Positions 5,849 to 6,642 of a stretch of DNA of 6,642 nucleotides are shown piece after piece; within the stretch, counting starts at the first letter, position 1; the number at the start of each line of letters is the position of its first letter. Made by a program: the position numbers and the translations under genes. The notes beneath the pieces were generated by a model, which ran no database searches, was not told where the DNA came from, and was given only the letters and a program-made list of their open reading frames with translations. The DNA is from Moraxellaceae bacterium. GTDB lineage: Bacteria; Pseudomonadota; Gammaproteobacteria; Pseudomonadales; Ketobacteraceae. Location of the stretch: assembly GCA_002402125.1 (NCBI GenBank), contig NVVG01000205.1, positions 1-6,642 of the forward strand, in the 5' to 3' direction.

Positions 5849-6642
5849 ATGAGAGCAACATTAAGGACTGGATTGTTGGCAGGGATATTGATTATTGTGC
5901 CAGCGGTTACTTGGGCGGATTGGTTTGCAATGGATTGGCCCGATTATAGCCATGATGAGCGACTCGACCAATATTGGTATGGTGCAGTGGGGCTTGGTAT
6001 ATCATCGTTAGATCCTGAAACAGGCCAAACCAGTTTTGTTGTTGATAGCGGTTATGATTTTGCGGCTAAACTGTCTGCCGGTTATCGATGGAATGAATTA
6101 TGGGCTATCGAGGGTTTTTGGGCCGACCTGGGTGAAGTGTCACTCGATCCACACGGTGTTATTGAATATTCAACAATGGGCGTGGGAGCCTTGTATCATC
6201 TCGATTTTTTTCAGCGCCACCCTCGGTTTAATCTGTTTTTTAAGAGCGGGTTGTCCCAGTTGCAAACCAAAAGTGATATTGATTTTGAACAGCTAAATGA
6301 TGTTCAGTTGTTCGTTGGAGCGGGTATAGAATACCAATTTAATCACGACTATATATTGCGAGCAGAATTAGAGCGTTATGACGCTGACGTCAGTTTGTTG
6401 TCTTTAAGCATTAGCAAACGTTTTGGCTTGTCATCTCATAGGAAGCGTAAAAATCTCGGCGCAGATGAGGAAGCTGTGGTTGGTGTTGTCGAAGATGATA
6501 CTGTGGTGGCTGAAATTAACGACAGCAGCCCGCTTAGCGACGCTGTTGAGCCAGTAATCAACGCTATTTTAGCCGACGGTGACGGCGATGGTGTGTTGGA
6601 TAGCGTGGATCAATGCCCGGATACTGTTTCGGCTGTTGCGAT
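5849..6642 (+). CDS. OmpA-family outer-membrane barrel protein with TSP3 linker (3' partial)
   Basis: ATG at 5849 opens a frame with no stop to the window end (264 full codons). Residues 1-23 form a signal peptide: basic start MRATLR, hydrophobic core GLLAGILIIVPAV, cleavage site TWA. Residues about 40-193 read as an OmpA-type barrel of about eight strands: WYGAVGLGIS, FAAKLSAGYRW, LWAIEGFWADLG, YSTMGVGALYHL, FNLFFKSGLSQL, VQLFVGAGIEYQF, YILRAELERYD and LLSLSISKRFGL, the last ending in aromatic F as barrels do. A basic patch HRKRK (197-201), an acidic Val-rich linker and a TSP3 loop DGDGDGVLD...DQCPDT (243-259, Cys 256) follow. Family members next carry the peptidoglycan-binding OmpA domain, which should lie downstream. 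An ATG at residue 28 would remove the signal peptide, so 5849 is preferred. The gene lies 2 bp after the giant gene, suggesting an operon. Confidence 0.9.
   Translation, partial: MRATLRTGLLAGILIIVPAVTWADWFAMDWPDYSHDERLDQYWYGAVGLGISSLDPETGQTSFVVDSGYDFAAKLSAGYRWNELWAIEGFWADLGEVSLDPHGVIEYSTMGVGALYHLDFFQRHPRFNLFFKSGLSQLQTKSDIDFEQLNDVQLFVGAGIEYQFNHDYILRAELERYDADVSLLSLSISKRFGLSSHRKRKNLGADEEAVVGVVEDDTVVAEINDSSPLSDAVEPVINAILADGDGDGVLDSVDQCPDTVSAVA
6572..6625 (+). other. TSP3 calcium loop in the OmpA-like protein
   Basis: The sequence ADGDGDGVLDSVDQCPDT is a canonical single TSP3 loop with the Cys-Pro ending typical of the hinge between barrel and OmpA domain in OprF/OmpA-like proteins. It uses the same calcium-loop chemistry as the giant upstream protein, although it belongs to the CPxT subtype rather than the E-ending A/B loops. 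More such loops may follow beyond the window. Confidence 0.85.

Noticed and set aside
6036..6296. Plus-strand 86-codon open frame
   Set aside because: It overlaps the OmpA-like gene in another frame. The 5849 frame has a signal peptide, barrel strands and a TSP3 loop, while this one has no recognisable feature.

Overview
The window is a stretch of a Gram-negative genome, most likely a marine or aquatic gammaproteobacterium. Three things point there: a C-terminal GlyGly-CTERM sorting signal, a family largely confined to Proteobacteria that have rhombosortase; a choice-of-anchor U domain, common in Shewanella/Vibrio/Cellvibrio-like proteins; and an OmpA-type outer-membrane protein with a calcium-loop linker. 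The genus cannot be read from the sequence. Base composition looks to be in the mid-40s percent GC by eye, not counted.

Layout. Two genes on the + strand fill the window, and both run off its edges. Positions 1-5846 are the 3' part of a giant secreted or surface protein (1947 codons visible). The reading frame is open from the first base, and the residues before the first possible GTG already match the repeat consensus, so the true start lies upstream. From N to C terminus the visible part has: (i) the tail of one beta-rich domain and ten complete domains of 116 (twice 115) residues, positions about 180-3653, which seem to be grouped as two blocks of five; (ii) 13 EF-hand-like / bacterial thrombospondin type 3 (TSP3) calcium loops at about 3669-4772, alternating between two types with a strict 31-residue step; (iii) a beta-rich spacer that may be Ig-like; (iv) one more calcium loop; (v) a choice-of-anchor U domain holding the only two cysteines of the visible protein; (vi) a GlyGly-CTERM tail (glycines, hydrophobic helix, basic end).

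Two bases after its stop codon, position 5849 starts an OmpA-family gene, open to the end of the window. It has a signal peptide, a barrel of about eight strands, an acidic linker and a TSP3 loop ending in CPDT. The OmpA peptidoglycan-binding domain expected next lies outside the window. The 2-bp gap implies one transcript and probably translational coupling.

How the genes may work together (inference): the giant protein would be exported across the inner membrane, cut at the GlyGly-CTERM by rhombosortase, and displayed or released, with calcium stiffening the stalk next to its anchor. The OmpA-like barrel would be its co-expressed outer-membrane and cell-wall partner. No RNA gene, mobile element, CRISPR array or clear terminator was seen. 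There is no non-coding stretch longer than 2 bp.
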